A stretch of DNA of 64,000 bases, taken from NCBI GenBank assembly GCA_030789695.1, contig CM061142.1:41277375-41341374 (forward strand). The letters are read 5' to 3'. A model generated the notes under the pieces. The model had not been told where the DNA came from. It ran no database searches and worked only from the letters and a program-made list of their open reading frames with translations. Each line of letters begins with the position of its first letter. Position 1 is the stretch's first letter. Shown here in pieces: positions 29,619 to 39,254 of the stretch. The translations under genes and the position numbers were made by a program. The DNA comes from Scilla litardierei. Its lineage: Eukaryota; Streptophyta; Magnoliopsida; Asparagales; Asparagaceae.

Positions 29619-31907
29619 TCAAGGGTGCCTAGGAAGGTGGTGCTGCACCGTCTCCGTCCTGAGGCGGAGGTGGTGGGGGTGGCTGGACAGGCCGCTGAGC
29701 GGGTGTGGGTGGGAAGTGGTAGCAGGTCGGGTGTGTGTGGAAGTGTGGGCGGGGACCTGCTGGGTGGGTGGGGGTACGCGCGGGAGACGCTCCAGAACCT
29801 GGGTGAGACAGTAATGGATCTGGGGGATCAGGTCAAAGCGACCAGCCATCGCAGAGACGGTGGCGGACAGGGTCCTAAGGTCGCCTCGGAGGCCACTCAC
29901 CGCCCCCTCTAGAGCACGAATGCTCTGAAGTACAGTGTCAGGGGGAGGTGGTGCAGAGGGACGTACCGGGCGGGGCTGTGCAGGGCGTGGCTGGCGTACT
30001 CGGGTCGCGTATGTGACGGGCTCAGCGGGGAAGGGTACGAAAGGTGCTGCACTCGCAAATGTGGGACTGGCCTCAGTGTGAGGCCGGGGCACCGGCTGGT
30101 GGGAAGTGGAGGCAGCAGCAGCGAAAGAAGAGTGCAAAAATGGCAGCGAGGTGGCCGGAGAGGTCAGTGGCACAGAAGTGTGGACAGACGCCACGACACT
30201 CTCGGAAAATACAGCAGAGGTGGGGACAGAGGTGACTACCGCTGGGGTGGAAGTGTGTGGACCAAAAGGTGCAACCCCAGCAGAGATCATGCTAGCCATG
30301 GTATCCACGACCGTAGTAAACGAGGGCTCTCCACTCTCAACAAAGGTCGGCGGGCGCTCGGGGAGTGCGGAGCAAAGAGGCTCGACGGACAGAGGGCCAG
30401 TGGTGGTGGTGGGAGTGGTGGTGACAGCCTCGGAAGTGGTGGAGGTGGTGGAAGTGGGCTCAGCTGAGGTGCTCTCGACACCGACAGAGGTGTCAGGAGC
30501 AGCGGAAACGTCAGGTATGGGCTGAGGGGCCACAGGGTCAACATGGGCAGCAGGCTCGGCAGGGGCAACGGGGTCGACAGGGGCAGCGTGGGCCTGCTCG
30601 GCCTCCTCGGCCTCGAGCACGTAAGCAGCGGGGATGAGAACATCCATCGCAGGGAGCCAGTCAACGTGGGCCGGTGCAATCAGAGTCCGAGCAGGGCTCG
30701 GGAGAATCATGTAATCGGCCCCGTAAGGGCCGTGCAACCAGACCCAGTGACGCTCACCGTGCGGACGAAGCATCTTCATCCGGGCCATAACATCTATAGA
30801 CAGAGAAGTGGGGCCCAGGACGCGTCGCAAGTCGTCGGGGAAGTCCTCGCCGGTCATAAGAGCAAGCAATGTGATCAGGCCGCCGCAGCATATCGGTGAG
30901 CGAGCGCCCACCGATACGATGATGCGGTCCAAAAACCAAGCCGCGATATCGATCACGATGGCGGGGACAAGCTCATCGCCATCCCTAGATAGAGCTCTGG
31001 GACGTGTCATCGCGTAGAGCATATAGAGCTCTGGCGTAGACATCGTGCCCGGCTCATATCTGGCCAAAAAGGTCGTCGCCATAAGGCGCTGAGCAATGCG
31101 GAGGCAGGGATGAACAATGGCCGAGGCCTTGGCCCTACTAGGGTCAAAGGCAGCGTGAAGACCCGTAATCCGGGCCCAGAAGGCACCGGCGTCGAAAGAA
31201 GGTGGGGGGATATGGGTGGGGCCGTAACCGCGATCGGCACCGGGGACAGCGGGCCACGAGAAAAACGCTCTCATCATATCGAGAGTGACCTGGCACTCTC
31301 GATCCATGAATCGAAACGAGCATCCCTCGTCGGTCCGGGCGATCGAACTCAGAACCTCAAGTGTCGGGCGGGTAAACGTATCCGCCGACACCTGGAAGAA
31401 ATCTCGCCAGCCCACGTTGTCGTACAACATGAGCATCCCCTCTAGTACCCCCAGGCGTCCTAGGTCAGCGAGGTGTGCAAACCTGGAGGGTACGATCGAG
31501 CGCTGGGAGATACGGTCGAAGACGGCGCGGTGTGCGTCGTCTCGGAACGTAATCCCGAGCGGCCCGACCAGTGGAGCCGGAGGTGGTGGCTGTGCAGCGA
31601 CAGGGAGAGGCTGTGCGGGCTGTGGGTGCACTGCAGGCTGTGCGGGGTGTGCGGGGCCTGCAGGCTGTGCTGGGTGAACGGCGTGTGTGGGAGACGGTGG
31701 AGGAGAGTCCTCCAACTCGTGGGAGGGGCCGGCATCATCCGACCGCTTCCGCTTGGCGGAAGCTCTCTTCGACCGTGGCCGTGTCCGGGGCGGCATATCG
31801 GCCCCGAGCGCGCCGAAAAGTGTAGAAAGTGCGGTGTGTTTAAAAGAGTGGAAGGAGTATACCCAGACACGCCGCGAGTGCTTAGCAATGGAAGCGTGTG
31901 AAGTCAA
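29619..31907 (-). CDS. E4 env-like ORF (Athila ORF), 762 aa open frame
   Basis: Third-position ORF of an Athila-type element, between integrase and the 3' LTR. The frame opens with ATG at 31907, but the basic start MPPRTRPRSKRASAKRKR at 31796 is the more likely true start. A conserved region similar to the ATHILA ORF family follows (VFDRISQRSIVPSRFAHLAD, FSWPAVPGADRGYGP, ELYMLYAM). The middle is very rich in Pro, Ala, Ser and Thr. The C-terminal part has a short heptad region (VLQSIRALEGAVSGLRGDL) and a Pro-rich end. I see no clear signal peptide or transmembrane helix, so 'env-like' refers to position only. The frame is intact although pol is broken. Role unknown. Confidence 0.8.
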   Translation of the reverse strand: MTSHASIAKHSRRVWVYSFHSFKHTALSTLFGALGADMPPRTRPRSKRASAKRKRSDDAGPSHELEDSPPPSPTHAVHPAQPAGPAHPAQPAVHPQPAQPLPVAAQPPPPAPLVGPLGITFRDDAHRAVFDRISQRSIVPSRFAHLADLGRLGVLEGMLMLYDNVGWRDFFQVSADTFTRPTLEVLSSIARTDEGCSFRFMDRECQVTLDMMRAFFSWPAVPGADRGYGPTHIPPPSFDAGAFWARITGLHAAFDPSRAKASAIVHPCLRIAQRLMATTFLARYEPGTMSTPELYMLYAMTRPRALSRDGDELVPAIVIDIAAWFLDRIIVSVGARSPICCGGLITLLALMTGEDFPDDLRRVLGPTSLSIDVMARMKMLRPHGERHWVWLHGPYGADYMILPSPARTLIAPAHVDWLPAMDVLIPAAYVLEAEEAEQAHAAPVDPVAPAEPAAHVDPVAPQPIPDVSAAPDTSVGVESTSAEPTSTTSTTSEAVTTTPTTTTGPLSVEPLCSALPERPPTFVESGEPSFTTVVDTMASMISAGVAPFGPHTSTPAVVTSVPTSAVFSESVVASVHTSVPLTSPATSLPFLHSSFAAAASTSHQPVPRPHTEASPTFASAAPFVPFPAEPVTYATRVRQPRPAQPRPVRPSAPPPPDTVLQSIRALEGAVSGLRGDLRTLSATVSAMAGRFDLIPQIHYCLTQVLERLPRVPPPTQQVPAHTSTHTRPATTSHPHPLSGLSSHPHHLRLRTETVQHHLPRHP

Positions 31908-32144
31908 AAAATACTCAAAAAGAGGAGAAAAAGGCGAAATAGGGGGTACCGGAGGTGGCCGGAGACACGGCCGCCGGCGGCGACTCGGGCGAAGTGCGGC
32001 GAGTGGTCGGCCGGCGGTGGCTGGCCGAGCGGCGGCGTGGCAACGGCGGTCGGGCGAGTAAGGGGTGCGAGCGGGCGAGGGAAGCTGAAAGGTCGGGGGG
32101 CGCGATCGGTTTCAGCGTTTCGAAAAACGTGTCCCCCTCGACCC

Positions 32145-32152
32145 CTTTATAG
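32145..32152 (-). promoter_or_regulatory. Possible internal TATA box upstream of E4 env-like ORF
   Basis: CTATAAAG on the minus strand, about 240 bases before the ATG at 31907 and 12 bases downstream of the palindrome array. The same order, array then TATA, is found in the E4 LTRs. Confidence 0.5.
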
Positions 32153-32162
32153 CAGAAGTTAC

Positions 32163-32489
32163 GACTCGGCCGAGTGACTAGGTCACTCGGCCGAGTGGAA
32201 TCAATGGAAATTCCTCCCCGCTTACGTATCGGCCGAGTGGCCTTGCCAGCCTCGGCCGAGTGGAGTAAGTCCATTCGGCCGAGTGGCTCAAGCTACTCGG
32301 CAAGACTCGCCCTAGGAGCGTATCCGTTTTACTCGGCCGAGTGAATATATATACTCGGCCGAGTAGCAGTTATATTGGAATCAAGAAAATAAACAGAGAG
32401 TTGGGTACAGCAGACTTCCCTCGTTCGTGAGCGGCTCGGCCGGACGAACTTGTGTACTCGGCCGAGTGACTAGTATGCTCGGCCGAGTG
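32163..32489. repeat. CTCGGCCGAG palindrome array inside E4
   Basis: About ten copies of the motif found in the E4 LTRs, including one full CACTCGGCCGAGTG at 32184-32197, irregularly spaced in otherwise unrelated sequence. The following 32490-32818 holds no recognisable gene. Confidence 0.9.
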
Positions 32490-32818
32490 AGCCTTGTGTT
32501 CTGCTGTTTGTCTTCGTTTGGGCTCTAAACTCCGTCTTTCTTCCTCCAGTCGATTCCATCTTCCTCCTAAGCATCGAGCGCCTTCTTGGGGCGCTCCTCG
32601 TCGTCTCGTTCATCCTCCTCATGATGGATCTACCTATCTCCTCTCCTGTCAAGAAAAAATAGGACCCGTTATCACAAAATTTTTGGGCAAACGACTCAAA
32701 ACACTAAAAATTTCTAAAACGAAAATAAAGAAAAAGTGAAAATAAAGCAAAAACCGTCGGGTTGCCTCCCGACAAGCGCTCGTTTAAGGTCGTGAGCTCG
32801 ACCCCCTATAATTTTCAA

Positions 32819-34995
32819 TCAATGCGGGATGTTTGGTGCATATGAGATGCACCCATCAAACTTTCCGGGGAGCGCGCTTGGATTTGGACGTGGCAGCGTG
32901 TTCTCCCTCGGTGGTCTCCCATCTCGAATAGTGTTGGGGGGAGGCTCCCCTAAGCTAGCATTTGCTCCGGTCAACGGCTTTACCGGTGACGCCGATCTCC
33001 GTACCGGAGGAGCTTTCCTTGGAGACTTTAATTTCGAGAGCTTACAGAGCTCTCGAATCCTTGCGACATCAGCGTCGCCTTCATCATTTTCAGCGGAGAG
33101 GTCGGGGAAATCATCTATCTTCTCATTTTGGCTTAAATCTGGGCCTTCCTCGAAATCTTCATCGAATAGAGCGCCAATTGAGTGGGGGATCGCCTCCTCA
33201 ATTACCTCATCAAGGAGGTATGAAAGATCATCCGGCCGTCCCTTAAGCAAATATATTCTATTGGTTTCGCCCGTCGGGACTCCCTCGGAATAGTGTTTGA
33301 GTCTCTGACCATTTACTTTGAACGTGGAACCGTCCTTGCTCTCCAACTCGAAAGCTCCTCCCGGTTGTATATGCTTGATGGTGAAAGGTCCGGACCAACG
33401 TGACCTCAACTTACCGGGAAATAGTCGGAGCCGGGAATTATAGAGCAAGACCTTGTCTCCTACTTTGAAGTCCGTGACGGTTATGCGGGCATCGTGGAGA
33501 ATCTTGGTCCTTTCTTTGTAAATTCTTGAGCTTTCGTAGGCGTCTCTTCTTATCTCATCAAGCTCGTTGATGTCCAAGAGTCGCCTCACCGCCGCACTCT
33601 TGTAATCATAATTAAAGGTTTTGATGGCCCAATACGCGCGGTGCTCCAACTCTACGGGTAAGTGGCAAGCTTTCCCATAAACGAGTCGGAACGGTGTGGT
33701 GCCTATGGGAGTGCGAAAGGCCGTGCGATATGCCCATAGAGCATCGTTTAGCTTCATTGACCAATCCTTTCTAGATCGATCCACCGTCTTTTCGAGAATT
33801 TGCTTAATTTCTCTATTCGAGACTTCCACTTGGCCGCTTGTCTGGGGGTGATATGCCATGCCAACCCTATGATTTACCCCGTACTTCTTTAGCATGGCTT
33901 CAAACTTGTTCTCTATGAAGTGGCTTCCCCCGTCGCTTATCAAGGTACGAGGCACTCCGAAGCGTGGGAAGATATTTTGCTTAAAGAACTTGGAGACGAC
34001 CCTTGCATCATTAGTAGGGGTGGCAATTTCTTCCACCCATTTGGAGACATAGTCGACGGCCAATAGGATGTATTTGTTACCATTGCTCGACGGAAATGGC
34101 CCCATGAATTCTACTCCCCAACAATCAAAAAGCTCGATTTCTTGGATGGGTCTCATCGGCATCTCATTGCGCTTGGAGATATTCCCGGTCCGTTGGCATC
34201 TATCGCACCCCTTCACAAAAGCGTGGGTGTCCCTAAACATTGTTGGCCAGAAGAATCCGCTCTGCAAGATCTTAGCGGTTGTTTTAGAGGCGGCATTATG
34301 TCCTCCGCATGGTAGACCGTGGCAATGCAAAATGATGGATGTCGCCTCCTCTTTAGCAACACACCTACGAATGACACTATCTTTGCATATCTTGAAAAGG
34401 TAGGGATCTTCCCAAAAATAGCTACGGACCTCATGCAGAAATCTCCTCTTTTGTTGCGTAGACATCCCATGCGGTTTGATTCCACAAGCCAAGTAGTTGA
34501 CGAAGTCCGCGTACCAAGGAACTTCTCCGGTCCTTATGGCATATAGCCTCTCATCCACGAATGTGTCGTCGATAGGCAAACTTTCGTCCTCCTTGTCGCG
34601 AATGAGCCTAGATAAATGATCCGCCACGACATTGTCCGTACCCTTCTTGTCTCTGATCTCTAAGTCGAACTCTTGCAACAAGAGTATCCACCTAATCAAC
34701 CGAGGTTTGGCCTCCTTCTTGTTTAAAAGATACTTCAATGCCGCATGGTCGGTGTGGACACTAACCTTGGACCCAAGGAGGTAAGAGAGAAACTTCTCTA
34801 TGGAATAGACGACCGCTAGAAGCTCTTTCTCGGTAGTTGTGTAGTTTTTCTACGCGTCATCCAATGTCTTGCTCGCATAGTATATCGCATGAAGCTTCTT
34901 GTCTTTTCTTTGTCCCAATACCGCTCCAATGGCTTGGTCGCTAGCATCACACATTAGCTCAAAAGGAAGGCTCCAATCCGGAGGTTGTATGATGG
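32819..34995 (-). pseudogene. pol: E4 pol, RNase H and integrase part
   Basis: Second pol frame, one base off the RT frame. RNase H: PDWSLPFELMCDASDQAIGAVLG, then TAG at 34852-34850 where a Gln codon is expected, then [12 protein letters not shown] and [10 protein letters not shown]. From 34738 the frame is open for 639 aa: end of RNase H (VVADHLSRL), HHCC zinc domain ([10 protein letters not shown] ... CDRCQ), and integrase core. The first catalytic Asp, normally in WGIDFMGPF, is Glu here (WGVEFMGPF, codon 34111-34109). The second Asp (LISDGGSHF) and Glu ([11 protein letters not shown]) are kept. The C-terminal region has [20 protein letters not shown]. No chromodomain is seen, as expected for Athila. 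Confidence 0.9.
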
Positions 34996-36696
34996 GCCGG
35001 AGACTAGTGCTTCTTTCAAGGCGTTGAAGGCTTGTAAGCATTCACCTGAAAAAATGAAAGGAGTATCTTTAGCGAGCAAAGAAGTAAGTGGTCGGGCAAT
35101 CGAGGCGAAATCCTTTATGAAGCGGTGGTAAAACCCCGCGTGACCAAGGAAGCCTCTAATGCCCTTGACATTAATAGGAGGAGGGAGTTTCTCGATTACC
35201 TCAATTCCTCTCGAGGAGACAAGATGTCCGAGAACTATACCTTCCGTAACCATGAAGTGACACTTCTCCCAATTGAGAGTGAGATTGTTTTGTTGGCACC
35301 TTTTTAGGACTTTAGTAAGATTTTCCAAACAAGAGTCAAACTCACTTCCATAAACCGAGAAGTCATCCATAAAAACTTCCATAATATTTTCAATGTAATC
35401 GGAGAATATGGACGTCATACACCTCTGAAAGGTAGCGGGAGCATTACAAAGGCCAAACGGCATCCTGCGGTAGGCATAGGTGCCATAGGGACAAGTGAAA
35501 GTTGTCTTCTCTTGGTCATCTTCATGCAAAGGGATTTGGAAGAATCCCGAATACCCATCTAGATAGCAAAAGTATTTGTGTTTTGCAAGTCGTTCAAGCA
35601 TTTGATCAATGAAGGGCAATGGGTAATGGTCCTTTCGGGTAGCTTTTTTGAGTTTCCTATAGTCAATGCACATTCGCCATCCCGTGACGGTGCGCGTAGA
35701 TATGGGCTCACCTTTTTCATTTTTTATGACAGTCATCCCTCCTTTCTTGGGGACGACGTGAACGGGGCTAACCCATCTACTATCTGAGATAGGATAAATT
35801 ATACCTGCTTCTAGCAATTTTAGGATTTCCTTTTTAACCACCTCCTTCATGTTCGGGTTTAACCGCCTTTGAGGCTCTATGGAGGTGGCGTCGGTATCCT
35901 CCAAATGGATCCTATGCGTGCAAAGCCTAGGGCTTATCCCTTTTAGATCGGAGATATTGTATCCCAAGACATCTTTGTGGCTCCTAAGAACGTCTAGGAG
36001 TTTTTCAAGTTGGTCCGGCGTTAGGTGGGAGTTAACTATCACCGGGAAAGTTAATTTGTTACCCAATAAGGCGTACCTTAGATTCGGAGGTAATTGTTTA
36101 AGTTCTACCTGAAGAGGCACCGCTCCTTCTACTTCATCAGCTTGCATGAGTTCGACTTCTTCCTTGTCGGCTGGGTCTAGCTCGTGTTCAGGTGGCGCGC
36201 TCTCTTGTGAAGAGTCACACTCACTACTTAGTGAGGACAATGCATCGAAATAGGCGTGCTCCGATTCTGTGCTAGCATCGTCAGAGTTTTCAATCGGGTC
36301 CGGTTCGTTCCTGGAATCAAGAAACACATCAGACGATTCATAGAAGCAAGAGTAAGTGTCATGGGGTGTAACTCCCTGAACGTTGATTTGCTCTGAAGAT
36401 CCTTCCGAAGTATAGTGATCCTCGACACTTGTTCCACCTTCTTCGAAATATAATTTGTCGTCGATCACGTCAACTCTGACATTGCCCCCGATAGTCCCCT
36501 CCGGGGAGATCTGGTCCATCACGAAACTAGCAAACAGCTGTTCGTCGGGGTCCTTGACATCGATAGCGAAAGCTCTGGTAGCGTGGACCTCGTCGACAAG
36601 CTCCTTAAGGAGGTCTGTGAAGGAGTCATAATCTTCCTGACTGAGTCCTATTGTTGACATTGCATCCTCCATTCTTCCTGCAAAGACCTTATGCAA
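34996..36696 (-). pseudogene. pol: E4 pol, N-terminal extension and reverse transcriptase
   Basis: First pol frame. Residues 1-200 are an acidic, unrecognised segment starting only 91 bases after the primer site, where gag and protease should be. RT-like sequence starts near residue 200 (LPPNLRYALLG). RT motifs: LEAGIIYPISDSRWVSPVHVVPKKGG (~296-320), WRMCIDYRKLKKATRKDHYPLPF (~340), GYSGFFQIPL, and catalytic VFMDDFSVYG (~441-450). A few residues are missing in frame after SSRGIEV. The frame is lost near 34990-35005 by a one-base deletion at the RNase H border, so no full pol can be made without a shift. Confidence 0.9.
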
Positions 36697-36788
36697 AATA
36701 CAGGGAGAACGTGCGAATGGAAGAAAGTATAGAAAGAGAGAAAGAAGAAGTAACCGGGTGGTCGATGACGAACACCGTCAAAATGCCT

Positions 36789-36806
36789 TCCCCGGCAACG
36801 GCGCCA
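36789..36806 (-). other. E4 primer-binding site, tRNA-Asp type
   Basis: TGGCGCCGTTGCCGGGGA on the minus strand, six bases after the LTR, equals the complement of the plant tRNA-Asp 3' end. Typical for Athila. Confidence 0.92.
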
Positions 36807-36812
36807 AAAACT

Positions 36813-38626
36813 TGATCGCTCTGGGACGTGACCCAAAGAACGGTTGTAGTTTTACCGCAAGCGCACGGTATAGCAGCGAGCGGGTTATCGAACACAGGGA
36901 GGACGAATGACCGTGCTTGTTCAAATCAACCTGGCTATTTAAGAAAGAAATTTGCCTTTGGCGATCCTGTCACAATCGTCAGACAAAAATGCGGAAATAT
37001 CAAATCAAATAAAGAACGTCTAGGGAATGGGGAATCCTCGCTACTCACCGTATTTCATAAATGCGGTTTATCGGTATCAAAATTGCTTGAATGAGAATTT
37101 GGATGAACTAGTTGCAACTGAATGTAGAACCAAGCTCACGCTCTCGCGCTGTTGCCGGTCTATAGCTATCCTAGGTTTGGGTCCAATCTCTTGCAAACCC
37201 TAGCCTAGGAAAGCTAGCATTAGGATCAACATCATCGTCCAATCACGCACCGAGCCCAATCTCTTGCAAACTCGGTCCACGACCTAGATTGGGATAGTTC
37301 CTACCCGTCCAATCTCTTGCAAACGAGTATTGGCTTGGAATTGCAACCGGAAATCCTAGTATCGGTCCAATCTCTTGCAAACCGATACTTCGAAAATCCG
37401 ACTCCAACCCAATTCGGATTTCTAGGGTTTCCTATCAAATTGGGATCCAATCTCTTGCAAATCCCAATTGATATGAATACCTAGCCATCCGTAGTAAATT
37501 GATCCCAATCTAATCCCTAATAACAATTCTAGCACAATTTCTACAAATTCATCACAAATATGAAGATGGGCTTGTAGGGTTCATCCCCACGTCCCAAGAC
37601 GTGGAGACTACTCACAAATCATAGCAAGATCACAAAAATAATCGTTGAAATAAGCAATGGAATTCATCACAATATTGAGATAAGCAATAAAAATAGAATT
37701 TTTAAGGAAAAGAGATGCAAACCAATGGAGTTCTTCAATTAATCTAACAAAATTCCAATCTTTGTCTCCTCTCCGATCACAAGAATAAAGCTAAAAACTA
37801 ATCTAAAAAACTGCAAAAAATGTAAGAGAGAGGCTCCCTAAACTAGGGTAAAAACATGGGTTAAATAGCCCCCAAAATCGTCCAAAAACTGTGACCAAAA
37901 TACCACTGCACAGCCAGTTTTCCGCAGTTTTCGCTACAGGCAGCGCATCGCACTCGGCCGAGTGACAAAAGTCGCTCGGCCGAGTGAAAACCCTGTAATT
38001 TTCCAGTAAGTCGGGGCTTTCAGGGGTCTCTACTTCGGGGGCGGCTCGGCCGAGTGAGTTGTCGTCACTCGGCCGATGGCTTCATAGTACTCGGGCGGAC
38101 GGGATTAACCACTCGGCCGAGTGGGTCTTCTGAAGTTCAGTCAGCCGAAAAACAGTAACTTGGATGTTTTGGAAGGGCTTCGTCTGGGCGCCACTCGGGC
38201 GGACGTGATGTCGTCACTCGGCCGATGTGGTCTTCGGTGCTCGGCCGAGTCCACAGGTAAATCGTGTCTGATCTGGTCGGCCGAGCAGTGTCTCGCTGGT
38301 CGGCCGAGTGGCTCCTCCACTCGGCCGAGTGGGACACAAAAAATGCCCAATCTGCTTGTTTTGGCCTCCTCGTCGCTCCTGCGACGTCCGTTCTTCTTCC
38401 GCTCCTCTCCAACAGCAAAATACCCCTCGGGGAGGTCGTTGGTGACCGTCTAGAGTAAGCGCATCTCGAGATCACTCCAAATCGCGCCAAATCACCTGAA
38501 ATGCGACAAAAACAACAAATCGTGAAAAGCATCGCAATATCGTCGATATATCGTGAAAAACATGATTTGGGCGATCTAAATGGCATGCAAACATGCGGGA
38601 AAAAGGTGTAAAATAAGGAGTGATCA
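36813..38626 (-). repeat. E4 5' LTR (right copy)
   Basis: 1,814 bp, matching 25886-27698 with about 22 substitutions and one added A. TATA-like CTATTTAA (minus) at 37861-37868. Confidence 0.95.
37951..38331. repeat. CACTCGGCCGAGTG palindrome array in E4 5' LTR
   Basis: Same array as 27024-27404. On the minus strand it lies about 80 bases upstream of the TATA-like box, i.e. in U3. One copy differs between LTRs (GAGTG versus GAGTC near 38250). Confidence 0.9.
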
Positions 38627-38631
38627 TGCCC
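38627..38631 (+). other. E4 target-site duplication, right copy
   Basis: TGCCC, matching 25881-25885. Confidence 0.92.
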
Positions 38632-38642
38632 CCTATGTGATG

Positions 38643-39254
38643 TGTTAGGTTTGATAATGACATCTCACCAAATTTTATTTGATATGAAGCAACAAAATTT
38701 GACACGGAAGGATGTCGCATTTCGAACAGTGTTCGGAACACGTCTTAAACGACGCATTCCCTTCCTATAAATGAGGGTGTTCCGCATAGATTTCCATCAA
38801 GCCGGAGCAATTCCAGAAGCATCTCTAAAGCAATTAGAGAGTTCTCTATCGGGTGTTTAGAATGCTGAGTATTATAAGGTTCGTGGCTCCCTGTAGTATA
38901 ATCAAGAGGCGAACCAGGGGTTGTGTGGGGCTTGGGTTGTGAGGTCTTCTCCAGTTCCTTTCTCCGTTACATAGTGGGTTTGGTTGGTTCCCTTCAACCA
39001 AATGCCATAGCATGTAATCCAAAAATTACTGAAGCAGCAGTGATCTCTCCAAACTTGACGGACACCAATATTTGGGTGGAACCAGTATAAATCTCCAGTG
39101 TGCAAGGTGTGTTGCTCTTTTGTGGTAATTTCCTTTTATTTTACTTTGTTGCGTATTTTATAGCGAAAGACCATTCTGCCTTGTTCGTTGTCTCAACGAT
39201 CTTGAAATTTCCGCGAGGGTTGGTATTGCCAAAAAGGTGACCCAGATCCCTACA
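38643..39254 (+). repeat. E2 3' LTR
   Basis: 612 bp from TGTTAGGTTTGATAATGAC to CCCTACA; a diverged copy of 5689-6306 with a small deletion near 38700. No clear 5-bp target duplication remains. Confidence 0.85.

Larger units (their letters stand above)
25886..38626 (-). mobile_element. E4: Athila-like Ty3/gypsy element without gag
   Basis: A 12.7-kb insertion flanked by TGCCC (25881-25885 and 38627-38631). On the minus strand: 5' LTR (38626-36813), tRNA-Asp primer site, pol (36696-32819) with RT, RNase H and integrase, a palindrome array, an env-like ORF (31907-29619), a 1.9-kb 3' UTR, a polypurine tract, and 3' LTR (27698-25886). Gag and protease are absent. About 22 substitutions and one indel separate the LTRs (about 1.2%), so it is somewhat older than E3 if rates are equal. 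Confidence 0.92.
5689..39254 (+). mobile_element. E2: decayed Ty1/copia element split by E3 and E4
   Basis: Parts on the plus strand: 5' LTR 5689-6306, primer site, gag start 6350-6606, [E3], rest of gag, protease, integrase to 25609, 3' UTR to 25885, [E4], a short remnant 38632-38642, and 3' LTR 38643-39254. Removing E3 and E4 with their 5-bp duplications leaves about 4.2 kb. Stops, frameshifts and LTR differences show this is the oldest layer of the nest. Most of reverse transcriptase is missing. Confidence 0.85.

Noticed and set aside
31110..31901. Plus-strand open frames opposite the E4 env-like ORF
   Set aside because: Shadows of the GC-rich, proline/alanine-rich ORF on the minus strand; no domain.
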